Counted from the first letter of the stretch, positions 8,960 through 17,028 are shown. The stretch is 64,000 nt of DNA from Ellagibacter isourolithinifaciens (GCF_008831035.1 NZ_WAJR01000007.1:41969-105968); one strand, 5' to 3'. Notes: a model not told the origin generated them from the sequence alone. Numbers and translations are program-made.

Positions 8960-9214
8960 ATGTCCGAGCAGACGGAAGATCTCGTCGGCTTGGTTGACGC
9001 GATTGTTCGCCCCCTCGTCGACAACGAGGAAGATCTCGATATCCAGGGAAGCGAAACCGAAGAGGGCTCGATTCTCGTGGAGATTCGCGTGAACGAAGAG
9101 GACGCTGGCAAGATTATTGGCCGTCAAGGTCGCGTCATCAAGGCTATCCGCACGCTTGCACGCGCGGCGGCTTCCCGTGCCGACATTCCCGTTGATGTGG
9201 AGCTTGTTGAATAG
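8960..9214 (+). CDS. khpA: KH-domain RNA-binding protein KhpA
   Basis: Small KH-domain protein, partner of KhpB/Jag in RNA binding and cell-division or cell-envelope control in Gram-positives. The 84-aa product has the type-II KH core with the GxxG loop as IIGRQGRVIKAIR near residues 53-65. ATG 8960 gives MSEQTEDLVGLVDAIVRPLV, the expected start; longer upstream extension overlaps rpsP and is not KH-like. It follows rpsP by 5 bp and overlaps the rimM GTG by one base. Confidence 0.92.
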   Translation: MSEQTEDLVGLVDAIVRPLVDNEEDLDIQGSETEEGSILVEIRVNEEDAGKIIGRQGRVIKAIRTLARAAASRADIPVDVELVE

Positions 9215-9744
9215 TGCGCACCTGGGCTGATGTTGCCTGGTTGGCGACTGCGAAGAATCTAGATGGGGGGCTCGTCGTGCGAAGCGCGTCGGGCCTTCCT
9301 TTTTTGCTCGAGGAGGGCATGGAGGTGGCGTTCGTGCCGCCCGTGCTCGATATGCCTCGTCGCGCGATAGTTGAGGAAATCCGCCCGCAGGACGATACCT
9401 TCGCCGTCGTGTGGTTCGAAGGCGTGGACGACATCGACACGGCGAAGGCGCTGTGCGGATGCCACGTGCTCGTGCGTCGCGAGGAGCTTCCCGAACTTGC
9501 GCAGGCCATCGCGGCAGCGCATTCCGATGGCGTGTCCGGGTGGGAAGTCCATGATGCGCAGGCGGGCCTTCTGGGGACGCTTCTGCGTGTGGATGACAAT
9601 CCTGGGCAGAGCCTTCTCGTCGTGGATCGTGCAGACGGGCAATCGCCTCTGCTCATTCCGCTCGTGGACGAGTTTTTGGTGGGAATCGACGAGGAACGCG
9701 AGCGCATCGACGTCGATGTGCCGGCGGGCCTTTTGAGCTTGTAG
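9214..9744 (+). CDS. rimM: 16S rRNA processing protein RimM
   Basis: Assembly factor for the 30S head that works with S19. The 176-aa protein has the N-terminal RimM barrel and the PRC-type C-terminal barrel; the IPLVDEFLVGIDEERERIDVD end is the typical RimM C-terminus. The VAWLATAKNLDGGLVV start corresponds to the usual GRIxxPHGxxG region but is degenerate. The start is GTG 9214, overlapping the khpA stop by one base, so translational coupling is likely. A terminator follows, and then the IS110-family element. Confidence 0.9.
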   Translation: MRTWADVAWLATAKNLDGGLVVRSASGLPFLLEEGMEVAFVPPVLDMPRRAIVEEIRPQDDTFAVVWFEGVDDIDTAKALCGCHVLVRREELPELAQAIAAAHSDGVSGWEVHDAQAGLLGTLLRVDDNPGQSLLVVDRADGQSPLLIPLVDEFLVGIDEERERIDVDVPAGLLSL

Positions 9745-9761
9745 CAACGCAATCCCGCGAG

Positions 9762-9797
9762 ATGGGCGTTCAGGGTCTGTCCTGGGCGCCCATTTTT
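9762..9797 (+). terminator. Rho-independent terminator after rimM
   Basis: ATGGGCG pairs with CGCCCAT across an 18-nt loop and is followed by five T's. It begins 18 bp after the rimM stop, so the rpsP operon may end here for most transcripts. Confidence 0.7.
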
Positions 9798-9803
9798 CAC
9801 TTC

Positions 9804-9837
9804 AAGGAGACCAGCTATGAGTAGTCAAGACCCGTAG
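9804..9837 (+). other. Orphan RBS and mini-ORF at insertion junction
   Basis: AAGGAG at 9804-9809 is followed 7 nt later by ATG (9817) and six codons (MSSQDP) before TAG at 9835. Its end is at the left edge of the IS110-family element. Joining the two flanks across the element gives a ten-codon ORF (MSSQNTISRL) ending in TAG inside the trmD Shine-Dalgarno. This looks like a small leader ORF of trmD cut by the insertion (inference). Confidence 0.4.
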
Positions 9838-9879
9838 ACGCATTTTGCTAGACAGTTTTGCAATGTAAGTTTTTGTACC

Positions 9880-9916
9880 TTGACAGCTTTATATCGAATC
9901 ATTCAGAACGCGATAC
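9880..9916. repeat. Left subterminal inverted repeat of the IS110-family element
   Basis: Its reverse complement matches 11313-11348 at 31 of 37 aligned positions (five mismatches, one gap). It begins TTGACAGCTT and covers the transposase stop codon at 9899-9901, so the last transposase codons lie inside the repeat. Confidence 0.8.
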
Positions 9917-11107
9917 CGGATTCGCATTCACCGCATCAGGGCGATAAGGCTCCTGCTTGGACAGCACGGCGTATATGACATGCACGAGCTTTCTCGCCAC
10001 GGCTATGAGGGCCTCCCGATGGGATTTCCCGTCTGCTCTCTTCTTATCGTAGTAATCCCGAAAAGGCGTGCTGAGCCTGAGCTGCGCGGTCGCTGCCAGA
10101 TAGAGGGCGCGTCGAAGGTAGGGCGAGCCCTGCTTCGTGATGTGATTCTCGCTTGAGGAGAACTTTCCCGATTGGCTGACGGAGGGGTTGATGCCCGCAT
10201 AGCTGACGACGGCGGATGCGTTCCGGAAACGATGGATGTCGCCTATCTCGGACGCGATCTGCGCGCCGAGGATATGTCCGATGCCCGGGATGGTGAGGAT
10301 GAGCGGCTCGGTCGTCTCGATCCCTTCTTCGATCCTGGCCTCCACCTCCTCGATCTGCCCCTCGATGAAGTCTATCTGCTCCACGAGCAGTTTGATCTGG
10401 AAGGAGAGGGTTCGCGTCCCTCTGTCGATGCCGCACGATTCCTTGGCGATGCCCTTGATCTCCTCGGCCTTCTCCCGTCCGAGCTTGCCGCGACTCGCGC
10501 GCGAGAGCGTGTTGCCGAGGGCGTCCACGCGGACGCCTCGGCACTCCTCAGGGGTCGGGCACTTCCTCAGGAACGCCTTGGAGCTCTCCCCGAAGGTGTC
10601 GGAAAAGATGGAATCGTACTCGGGAAATACCTGGTCCAGCGCCACTATCACCTGGCGCTTGAGGTCGGCGACGCTCTCCTTGAGACCCTGGTGAAGCCGT
10701 GTGAGCTGGCGCAGCTCTACCATCGACTCGTCTCCGAGCTTGCTGGGGCGAAACTCGCCAAGGCGCAAGGTGTCGGCTATGAGGATGCAGTCGACGAGGT
10801 CGGTTTTGACCCGAGAGCTTCCCTTGAAGCGGCGCATCGCATCGGTTCGTATGGGATTGATGACGACGACGTCGTAGCCTTGGGCGTGCAGGAAGCTGAA
10901 CAGCGGCAGCCAGTAGTGGCCGGTGGCTTCCATGCCGACGAGCATCTCCTCCGCAGGTGCGCCCAGCCCTTCGAGGTAGGCTGCGCACTTGCCGAATCCT
11001 TCAGCGGAGTTTGCGAACTGCATGGGCTTGGCGGCATCCTTGCCGCGCTCGTCCACCGCACCGATGACGTGGCTCGATTTGGCTATGTCTATTCCAGCGT
11101 AGATCAT
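9899..11107 (-). CDS. IS110-family transposase (DEDD recombinase)
   Basis: RuvC-like DEDD recombinase that, in the studied IS110 members, acts with a bridge RNA. The 402-aa product starts MIYAGIDIAKSSH. Acidic residues are visible at Asp7, Glu60 (VGMEATGHYW) and Asp103/Asp106 (KTDLVD). The C-terminal Transposase_20 part has IPGIGHILGAQIASEIGD and SYAGINPSVSQSGK, with the probable catalytic serine Ser328 in KQGSPYLRRALY. ATG at 11107 has AAGGAGG 8 nt upstream on this strand; the open frame further upstream lacks family similarity. All key residues are intact, so the enzyme is probably active. Confidence 0.93.
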   Translation of the reverse strand: MIYAGIDIAKSSHVIGAVDERGKDAAKPMQFANSAEGFGKCAAYLEGLGAPAEEMLVGMEATGHYWLPLFSFLHAQGYDVVVINPIRTDAMRRFKGSSRVKTDLVDCILIADTLRLGEFRPSKLGDESMVELRQLTRLHQGLKESVADLKRQVIVALDQVFPEYDSIFSDTFGESSKAFLRKCPTPEECRGVRVDALGNTLSRASRGKLGREKAEEIKGIAKESCGIDRGTRTLSFQIKLLVEQIDFIEGQIEEVEARIEEGIETTEPLILTIPGIGHILGAQIASEIGDIHRFRNASAVVSYAGINPSVSQSGKFSSSENHITKQGSPYLRRALYLAATAQLRLSTPFRDYYDKKRADGKSHREALIAVARKLVHVIYAVLSKQEPYRPDAVNANPVSRSE

Positions 11108-11312
11108 GGACCTGCCTCCTTCGCACATGGCAGGCTCCTGCACTCCAAACGGGCTCGCAACCTCCTGAAAGAGACACGGGGTGGCCAAACAAAGGCCCCG
11201 CCATCCAGCTAATCCGCGAACCGCCCCGAATGGGGCAGGCTGTCAGACTCCTTGGCGGGGTCGCGATAAGCGCCCCAGGACATATGTCGACATACCTGCC
11301 TCGCCAGTAACT
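11108..11312 (-). ncRNA. Candidate bridge RNA region of the IS110-family element
   Basis: Non-coding region 5' of the transposase. Read on the minus strand it can fold into several hairpins: GGCAGG/CCTGCC closing a domain with an inner GGGGCG-CTTAT-CGCGACCC loop, GCCCC-ATT-CGGGGC, and GGGGCC/GGCCaCCCC. A promoter (TTGACT-17-CAGAAT) in the end repeat would start RNA near 11312. In IS110-group elements such a region encodes the bridge RNA. The loop sequence CTTATCG recurs in the flank just outside the element (11353-11359 on the plus strand as CGATAAG), as a target guide would. This is an inference. Confidence 0.45.
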
Positions 11313-11348
11313 GCATCGCATTCTGAATGGTTCGATAGAAGCAGTCAA
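11313..11348. repeat. Right subterminal inverted repeat of the IS110-family element
   Basis: Partner of the repeat at 9880-9916. The longest shared blocks are TTCTGAATG and TTCGATA. IS110-group elements usually lack such long inverted repeats; IS1111-type members have short subterminal ones. Confidence 0.8.
11320..11348 (-). promoter_or_regulatory. Promoter inside the IS end repeat
   Basis: On the minus strand TTGACT (11348-11343) and CAGAAT (11325-11320) are separated by 17 bp and point into the non-coding region and transposase. Confidence 0.5.
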
Positions 11349-11380
11349 AACACGATAAGTAGATTGTAGGAGGACATCGG

Positions 11381-12271
11381 ATGATCATCGAGACCCTGTC
11401 AACGTTTCCGGGCATGTACGACTCGGTGATGAACTCGTCGATGATGCGCATCGCCCAAGAGAAGGGGATTCTCGACTTTCACGCGTATGACCTGCGCGAC
11501 TGGACGCATGACCGCCATCGTACGACCGATGATGACCCCTATGGCGGAGGTGCGGGCCTCGTCATGAAATGCGAGCCGCTCTTCGAGGCGTATGACGAGA
11601 TTTGCTCAAGCGGAGAGGAGCGCGATTTCGGTTCCTGCCCGGAACGGGCGGATTGGGCGGCGTCCACAAAGCGAGTTCCGCACGAGCCGGAAGTGCCCTC
11701 TGGCACTTCCGCGCGAGCAGGACTGCCGAGCGACTGGGCGCCACCCGATCCGCCCGCCGCGCCGCAGTCGGACTGCTTAAAACCCTGCACCATCTTCCTT
11801 GCGCCGCAGGGCGAGCGCTTCTGCGACGAAATCGCGCTCGATCTTGCCAAAGAGGAGCGCCTCCTGTTTATTTGCGGGCACTACGAAGGCATCGACGAGC
11901 GCGCCTATACGCTGGCGGATCGCGTCATATCGCTTGGGGACTACGTGCTCACGAGCGGCGAGCTCGCCTCGATGGTCGTGATCGACGCCGTGGTCCGCAA
12001 GCTCCCCGGCGTGCTCGGTGCCGAGGACGGGGCGATCACCGAAAGCTTCTCCGACGGCCTTTTGGAGTATCCCCAGTACACGCGCCCCGCTGAGTTCCGC
12101 GGAATGCGGGTTCCCGACGTGCTTCTCTCGGGAGACCACGGGAAGGTGGCGAAATGGCGCCGCGAGCAGAGCTTGCTGCGTACTGCCCGCCTGCGCCCCG
12201 ACTTGCTTGCCGACGTGGAGCTTTCACCCGCTGACAGGGATTTTCTGCAAAGATTGGGCGAAGAGGGCTAA
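11381..12271 (+). CDS. trmD: tRNA (guanine-N1)-methyltransferase TrmD with in-frame insert
   Basis: SpoU/TrmD (SPOUT) methyltransferase making m1G37 in tRNAs reading CNN and GNN codons, needed for frame maintenance. The start MIIETLSTFPGM, the DRHRTTDDDPYGGGAG loop (about 44-58) and the knot motifs GHYEGIDERAY and SLGDYVLTSGE are intact. The 296-aa length exceeds the usual roughly 240 because of an insert at residues 75-133, rich in Pro, Ser and Ala, just before CTIFLAPQGERF. Its DNA is a large palindrome. AGGAGG lies 8 nt before ATG 11381. The gene has lost contiguity with rimM through an IS110-family insertion. Confidence 0.93.
   Translation: MIIETLSTFPGMYDSVMNSSMMRIAQEKGILDFHAYDLRDWTHDRHRTTDDDPYGGGAGLVMKCEPLFEAYDEICSSGEERDFGSCPERADWAASTKRVPHEPEVPSGTSARAGLPSDWAPPDPPAAPQSDCLKPCTIFLAPQGERFCDEIALDLAKEERLLFICGHYEGIDERAYTLADRVISLGDYVLTSGELASMVVIDAVVRKLPGVLGAEDGAITESFSDGLLEYPQYTRPAEFRGMRVPDVLLSGDHGKVAKWRREQSLLRTARLRPDLLADVELSPADRDFLQRLGEEG
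11645..11756. repeat. Palindromic element inside trmD
   Basis: Outer arms 11645-11662 and 11739-11756 pair at 16 of 18 positions. The central hairpin 11689-11710 is a perfect 9-bp stem (GGAAGTGCC with GGCACTTCC, CTCT loop). The structure is centred in the extra segment of TrmD (codons at about 11603-11779), and the frame is kept through it. It resembles palindromic coding-sequence invaders such as the Rickettsia palindromic elements. Confidence 0.75.
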
Positions 12272-12314
12272 CGTCTCGCGCGAAGCGCTATCATTCGAAT
12301 TCACGACTTGAATC

Positions 12315-12335
12315 ACGGGTGGTACCGCCTCCCGT
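12315..12335 (+). other. Hairpin between trmD and lepB
   Basis: ACGGG pairs with CCCGT and an inner GG/CC, one T-T mismatch, loop TACCG. It precedes the AAAGGA site of lepB by a few bases. It contains GGTGGTACCGCC, which superficially resembles a T-box core; there is no room or partner structure for a T-box. Confidence 0.4.
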
Positions 12336-12356
12336 ATCGAAAGGATATCGCGCTTC

Positions 12357-12926
12357 ATGTTTTCCGGTCAGCATGCCGAACGCCAGGGCTCGAAGGTGGC
12401 CCGCAGCCTGTTGAGCATCGTCATCATGGTACTCGTCGTGTTCGGCCTCTCGCGCCTGTTGAACACCTTCGTGTTCGGCGCCTATGAGATTCCCTCGGGT
12501 TCGATGGAGGACACCATCGAAGTGGGCGACCTCGTCTTCTCGGAGAAGCTTTCCTATTACACGAGCGAGCCCCAAAAAGGGGACATCGTCACGTTCGCCG
12601 ATCCGCTTGTCTCCAACCGCACGCTGATCAAGCGCGTCATCGCGACCGGCGGCCAGACGGTCGACCTGCAAAACGGTAAGGTCGTCGTCGACGGTGTCGT
12701 GCTCGACGAGCCCTACACCGAGAACAAGGTTTCCGAGCCGTTCGAGAAGACGGCCGTTTCCATAAGCTATCCCTACACCGTGCCCGAGGGCTGCCTTTGG
12801 GTCATGGGCGACAATCGAACCAATTCGCAGGATTCGCGCTATTTCGGCGCAATCGACGCCTCGAGCGTGACCGGTCATGCGGTGTTTACCTACTGGCCGA
12901 TCCCGCATATCGGGGTACTGTCTTAA
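12357..12926 (+). CDS. lepB: Signal peptidase I
   Basis: Membrane-bound serine peptidase that removes signal peptides from Sec and Tat substrates. One N-terminal transmembrane helix (about residues 16-32) precedes the extracytoplasmic catalytic domain. The Ser/Lys dyad is Ser49 in PSGSM and Lys92 in TLIKRVIA. Box E is seen as [14 protein letters not shown]. The 189-aa length fits a Gram-positive type enzyme. ATG 12357 has only a moderate AAGGA site 12 nt upstream. The gene lies downstream of trmD, where rplS would often be; rplS is at 24.8 kb instead. Confidence 0.94.
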   Translation: MFSGQHAERQGSKVARSLLSIVIMVLVVFGLSRLLNTFVFGAYEIPSGSMEDTIEVGDLVFSEKLSYYTSEPQKGDIVTFADPLVSNRTLIKRVIATGGQTVDLQNGKVVVDGVVLDEPYTENKVSEPFEKTAVSISYPYTVPEGCLWVMGDNRTNSQDSRYFGAIDASSVTGHAVFTYWPIPHIGVLS

Positions 12927-12979
12927 AGGTGGAGAACCGGGCGCTCGGCGTCCCGCGCATCGATATGAGAAGGAGAGTC

Positions 12980-13912
12980 ATGGCAGAGACATCCGCCGGC
13001 CCTGCGGCCGACAAGCTGACGTTCCAGGACATCATCATGAACCTGCAGCACTACTGGGCGAAGCAGGGCTGCGTCGTCATGCAGCCCTACGACAGCGAGG
13101 TGGGCGCGGGCACGTTCCACACCGCCACTACGCTGCGCAGCCTCGGGCCTAACGCCTGGCGCACCTGCTATCCGCAGCCGTGCCGCCGCCCGGCCGACGG
13201 CCGCTACGGTGAGAACCCCAACCGCATGCAGCACTACTACCAGTTCCAGGTCATCTTGAAGCCTTGCCCGGTCGATTCCCAAGAGCTCTACCTGGGCTCG
13301 CTCAAAGCCATCGGCCTCGATCCCGCCGAGCACGACGTGCGCTTCGTCGAGGACGACTGGGAAAGCCCGACGCTCGGCGCGTGGGGTCTTGGCTGGGAAG
13401 TGTGGATGGACGGTATGGAGGTCACGCAGTACACGTACTTCCAGCAGGTCGGCGGCATCGAGGTCGACCCGGTCCCCGTCGAAATCACCTACGGCCTTGA
13501 GCGCATCGCCATGTACGTGCAGGGCGTCGACTCCGTCTACGACCTCGTGTGGTCCTACCTGCCCGACGGCACGCCCATGACCTACGGCGACGTCTTCCAC
13601 GAGAACGAGTACGAGTTCTCGACCTACAACTTCGAGGTCGCCGACGTCGAGCTGATGCGCCGCAAGTTCGATGAGTACGAGGCCGAGTGCCATTCCTGTC
13701 TCGAGCGCAAGCTGCCGCTGCCGGCCTACGACTGCGTCATGAAGTGCAGCCACGCGTTCAACATCCTCGACGCACGCGGCGCCATCTCGGCGACCGAGCG
13801 CGCCAACTACATCCTGCGCGTCCGCGCCGTCGCCAAGGCCTGCTGCGAGAGCTATCTCGCCGAGGTTGCTGGCAAGAAAGACACGTATTCCACGAAGGGC
13901 GAGGTGGCCTAA
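12980..13912 (+). CDS. glyQ: Glycyl-tRNA synthetase alpha subunit
   Basis: Class II catalytic subunit of the heterotetrameric glycyl-tRNA synthetase. The 310-aa protein has [38 protein letters not shown] and the YGLERIAMY motif-3-like segment, all hallmarks of GlyQ. ATG 12980 follows AAGGAG; an open frame extends upstream into lepB but lacks similarity. Its stop codon is immediately followed by the glyS ATG with no spacer, so translation is coupled. The two-subunit form is bacterial and rare in mainstream high-GC actinobacteria, which usually have the dimeric GlyS type, consistent with Coriobacteriia. Confidence 0.97.
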   Translation: MAETSAGPAADKLTFQDIIMNLQHYWAKQGCVVMQPYDSEVGAGTFHTATTLRSLGPNAWRTCYPQPCRRPADGRYGENPNRMQHYYQFQVILKPCPVDSQELYLGSLKAIGLDPAEHDVRFVEDDWESPTLGAWGLGWEVWMDGMEVTQYTYFQQVGGIEVDPVPVEITYGLERIAMYVQGVDSVYDLVWSYLPDGTPMTYGDVFHENEYEFSTYNFEVADVELMRRKFDEYEAECHSCLERKLPLPAYDCVMKCSHAFNILDARGAISATERANYILRVRAVAKACCESYLAEVAGKKDTYSTKGEVA

Positions 13913-16015
13913 ATGGCAGATACTCTGGATTTCCTGCTCGAGATCGGCACCGAGGAGATGCCCTCGGCGCCGCTGATCAACGCTTCCAAGCAGCTTCCGA
14001 AGCTCGTCGTGAAGATGCTCGACGAGGCTGGTTTGGCGCATGGCGATGTGCGCGTCGTCTCCTCGCCGCGCCGCCTTGCCGCGATCGTGTCCGACGTGGC
14101 CTGCGCCACCGAGGCCGTCCATGAGGTCAAGCGCGGCCCCAAGGCCCAAATTGCCTTCGACGCAGACGGCAACCCCACCAAGGCTGCTGCCGGCTTCGCC
14201 CGCAAGTGCGGTATCGACGCCTCCGAGCTCACTCGCAAGGTGGACGAGGACGGCAACGAGTACGTCTTCGCCGAGAGAAACGTTCCCTCTGAGCCCGCAA
14301 TGCCGATCCTGTCGGCGCTCGGCCACGACGTCATCGCCGCCATCGAGTGGCCGAACTACCGCTCCCAGCGCTGGGGCTCCGAGCACGAGACCTTCGTGCG
14401 CCCGATCCGCTGGATCTGCGCGCTCCTCGGCTCCGAGGTCGTGCCCGTTACCTACGCCGACGTGACGAGCGGTAACACCACCCGCGGCCATCGCGTTTTG
14501 GCGCCTGGCGAGCATGTCGTTGCCGAGCCTGCTGCCTACGAGCAGGTGCTCAAGGATTCCTACGTGCTCGGCGCCGAGGCCCGCGAGGCCGCCATTCGCG
14601 AGGGCATCGCCGCAATCGAGGCCGAGCGCCCCGGCAGCCATGTGGACACGCCTGCCCGCATCTTTGACGAGGTCGTGAACCTCTGCGAGTGGCCGACCGT
14701 GCTCGTCGGCACCTTCGACGAGGAGTTCCTCCGCGTGCCGCAGGAGATTATCTGCGAGTCCATGCTCTCCAACCAGCGCTATTTCCCGATTTTCGATGCC
14801 GAGGGCAAGCTTACCCGTGAGTTCGTGATCGTCTCGAACGCCGATCCGAAGGTCTCCGATACCGTCGTCTCCGGCAACGAGCGCGTCGTGCGCCCGCGCC
14901 TCGACGACGCGAAGTTCTTCTTCGACGAGGACTTGAAGCGCCCGATGGAGGAGTTCGTCGAGCGCCTCGGCATCGTCACGTTCCAGGAGAAGCTTGGCAC
15001 CACCTTGCAGAAGGTCCAGCGCATGGAGAAGCTTGCGGGCGCGGCCGCTGCCGCAGCCGGCGAGGATGCGGCGGGCGTCGCGAACGCCGTGCGCGCCGCG
15101 CACCTGGCCAAGGCAGACCTCGTCTCGCAGGCAGTCGTCGAGTTCACCAACCAGCAGGGCGTCATGGGCGGCTATTACGCCGAGGCCGCAGGTGAGGCCC
15201 CCGAGGTTTGCGCCGCGATTCGCGAGCACTATCGTCCGCGCTTCGCAGGTGACGATCTTCCCTCCGGCATCTGCGGCAAGTGCGTCGCTATCGCCGACAA
15301 GCTCGACACCTGCTGTGGCATCTTCGCCATCGACGAGCCCCCGACGGGCTCTTCCGACCCCTACGCGGTGCGCCGCGCAGCCATCGGCATCATCGCCATG
15401 CTGCGCACGATGCCTACGGTCGGCCTGAAAGACCTCATCGCCGCGTCGCTTGACGCTTACGCCGAGCAGGGCCTTGAATTCGATCGCGCCGTTGTGGCTG
15501 AAAAGGTCGAACAGTTCTTCGCAGGGCGCCTGAAGTCTATCGCGAAGGACGAAGGCATCCTCCTCGACTCCATCGAGGCCGTCTCGGCTGTGGGCGTCAT
15601 CGACCCCGCCGAGTTCTTCGCCCGCGCCTGCGCGCTCGATGCGGCCCGTGCCGAGCAGCCCGAGACTTACGAGGCTCTCGCGGGCGCCTTCACGCGCGCC
15701 CATAATCTTGCGGACGCCGCGCTGGGCTGCGAGGTCGACACCTCGATCCTTGGCGACTCTGAGCTCGCGCTCCTTCGCGCATGCGAGGAAGGGGAGGGCA
15801 AGGTCTCATCCGCGCTCGCTTGCAAGGACTTCGATGCCGCCTGCAGTGCCCTTGCGGCCCTCAAAGAGCCGATCGACGTCTTCTTCGAGGACGTCATGGT
15901 CATGGACGAGAACGCGTCGCTGCGCGAGAACCGCCTGCGCCTGCTCAACCGCTTCGTCGGCGTGTTCACCGACGTCGCCGATTTCGGGTTGATGGCGAAG
16001 AAGGCCCAAAAGTAG
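13913..16015 (+). CDS. glyS: Glycyl-tRNA synthetase beta subunit
   Basis: Large subunit providing tRNA recognition and an HD-like/anticodon-binding region for the alpha2beta2 enzyme. The 700-aa product starts DFLLEIGTEEMPSAPL, the invariant beginning of the beta subunit, contains IRWICALLGSEVVPV and SDPYAVRRAAIGII, and ends with the anticodon-binding domain FFEDVMVMDENASLRENRLRLL. The ATG directly follows the glyQ TAA. Length is normal. A 30-bp gap leads to the PPDK regulator. Confidence 0.97.
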   Translation: MADTLDFLLEIGTEEMPSAPLINASKQLPKLVVKMLDEAGLAHGDVRVVSSPRRLAAIVSDVACATEAVHEVKRGPKAQIAFDADGNPTKAAAGFARKCGIDASELTRKVDEDGNEYVFAERNVPSEPAMPILSALGHDVIAAIEWPNYRSQRWGSEHETFVRPIRWICALLGSEVVPVTYADVTSGNTTRGHRVLAPGEHVVAEPAAYEQVLKDSYVLGAEAREAAIREGIAAIEAERPGSHVDTPARIFDEVVNLCEWPTVLVGTFDEEFLRVPQEIICESMLSNQRYFPIFDAEGKLTREFVIVSNADPKVSDTVVSGNERVVRPRLDDAKFFFDEDLKRPMEEFVERLGIVTFQEKLGTTLQKVQRMEKLAGAAAAAAGEDAAGVANAVRAAHLAKADLVSQAVVEFTNQQGVMGGYYAEAAGEAPEVCAAIREHYRPRFAGDDLPSGICGKCVAIADKLDTCCGIFAIDEPPTGSSDPYAVRRAAIGIIAMLRTMPTVGLKDLIAASLDAYAEQGLEFDRAVVAEKVEQFFAGRLKSIAKDEGILLDSIEAVSAVGVIDPAEFFARACALDAARAEQPETYEALAGAFTRAHNLADAALGCEVDTSILGDSELALLRACEEGEGKVSSALACKDFDAACSALAALKEPIDVFFEDVMVMDENASLRENRLRLLNRFVGVFTDVADFGLMAKKAQK

Positions 16016-16045
16016 TCCACATCAATAGAAAAAGCCAGGCGAGAG

Positions 16046-16927
16046 ATGGATTTCGTTGTGCATACGAATTTGACGCCCCTGCCGACGATTCACGTTGTCA
16101 GCGACTCTGTGGGGTTGACGGCGCAGTCTTTGGCCCGTGCCGCAGCTGCGCAGTTTGGGGTGACGAACCCCTGCATCGAGGTGCTGCCGAAGGTTCGCAA
16201 GTTCGATGAGGTGAAGCGCTTCCTCGAGGACCACATGCAGCTTCATCGCGAGCTTAAGGGATCTCCTCGAATCCTCGTCTGCTACACCATCGTCGACAAG
16301 GAGCTGCGCACTCGCTTGGCCGAGTTCGCAGCCTCCGAGCCCGACATCATCGCAATCGACCTGATGACCCAGGTCATCGATGCCATTTCAGACCTTTCGG
16401 GCCTCGAGCCGTCCTCGAAGCCCGGTGGTCTTCATGTGGCCGACCAGCATTACTTCCGCCGCATCGAGGCAATCGAGTTCACCATCGCTCACGACGATGG
16501 CAGAAACCCCCAAGACCTCACGCAGGCCGACATCGTTTTGCTCGGCGTGTCGCGCTCGTCGAAGACGCCGACGTCGATTTATCTGTCCCAGCAGGGCTAC
16601 AAGGTGGCGAACGTTCCGCTTGACCCCCACACCGAGCCTCCTCGCGAGATTTACGACGTCGACCCGACGCACCTGTTCGGCCTCATGACGACGCCCGAGG
16701 TGCTCGTTGGCATCCGCGCTCGCAGGCTCGGCAATGCCGTGGGCGTCGCGAGCAGCTACGCCGACCCCACCTATGTCTACGAGGACCTCGAGTCGGCGCG
16801 TGCGCTCATGCGCCGACTCGGTGCTATCGTCGTTCACACTGAAAACCGTGCCGTCGAGGAGACCGCTCAAGAGATATTGCGCTACTACGAGCGTCTGCAC
16901 CCCGCACCTACTGGTATAGTTGACTAG
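16046..16927 (+). CDS. Pyruvate, phosphate dikinase regulatory protein (kinase/phosphorylase)
   Basis: Bifunctional ADP-dependent kinase and Pi-dependent pyrophosphorylase that inactivates and reactivates PPDK by modifying a threonine next to the catalytic histidine. The 293-aa protein belongs to the DUF299/PpsR family: VVSDSVGLTAQSLARAA at the N-terminus, the P-loop-like GVSRSSKTPTS near residues 166-176, and KVANVPL. Its target is encoded immediately downstream (ppdK), which resolves the choice between PPDK and PEP synthase. ATG 16046 has only a weak Shine-Dalgarno and may depend on read-through from glyS. Confidence 0.93.
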   Translation: MDFVVHTNLTPLPTIHVVSDSVGLTAQSLARAAAAQFGVTNPCIEVLPKVRKFDEVKRFLEDHMQLHRELKGSPRILVCYTIVDKELRTRLAEFAASEPDIIAIDLMTQVIDAISDLSGLEPSSKPGGLHVADQHYFRRIEAIEFTIAHDDGRNPQDLTQADIVLLGVSRSSKTPTSIYLSQQGYKVANVPLDPHTEPPREIYDVDPTHLFGLMTTPEVLVGIRARRLGNAVGVASSYADPTYVYEDLESARALMRRLGAIVVHTENRAVEETAQEILRYYERLHPAPTGIVD

Positions 16928-17028
16928 TACTCGAAACGTTAGGGAAATGTGCGCGAAATGTTTCTTCGCAAGTCACGTTTTCCGACGTCATGGGTAAAAA
17001 GGTAACCGGAGCTTGTAAGGAGAACAAG

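Larger units (their letters stand above)
9823..11354. mobile_element. IS110-family insertion sequence between rimM and trmD
   Basis: An element of about 1.5 kb carries a DEDD/IS110 transposase on the minus strand, with about 210-240 bp of structured non-coding DNA upstream of it and a short 3' flank. Related 36-37 bp inverted repeats sit at 9880-9916 and 11313-11348. A 12-bp imperfect direct repeat (AGTCAAGACCCG at 9823, AGTCAAAACACG at 11343) marks the probable junctions. Exact ends cannot be fixed without an empty-site homologue. It separates genes that are normally contiguous (rimM and trmD), which supports recent insertion. Confidence 0.85.

Noticed and set aside
12315..12335. T-box-like GGTGGTACCGCC before lepB and glyQS
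   Set aside because: A T-box would need a stem I with specifier loop; only about 85 bp separate trmD and lepB, and the hairpin has no antiterminator partner. glyQ is a gene further on.
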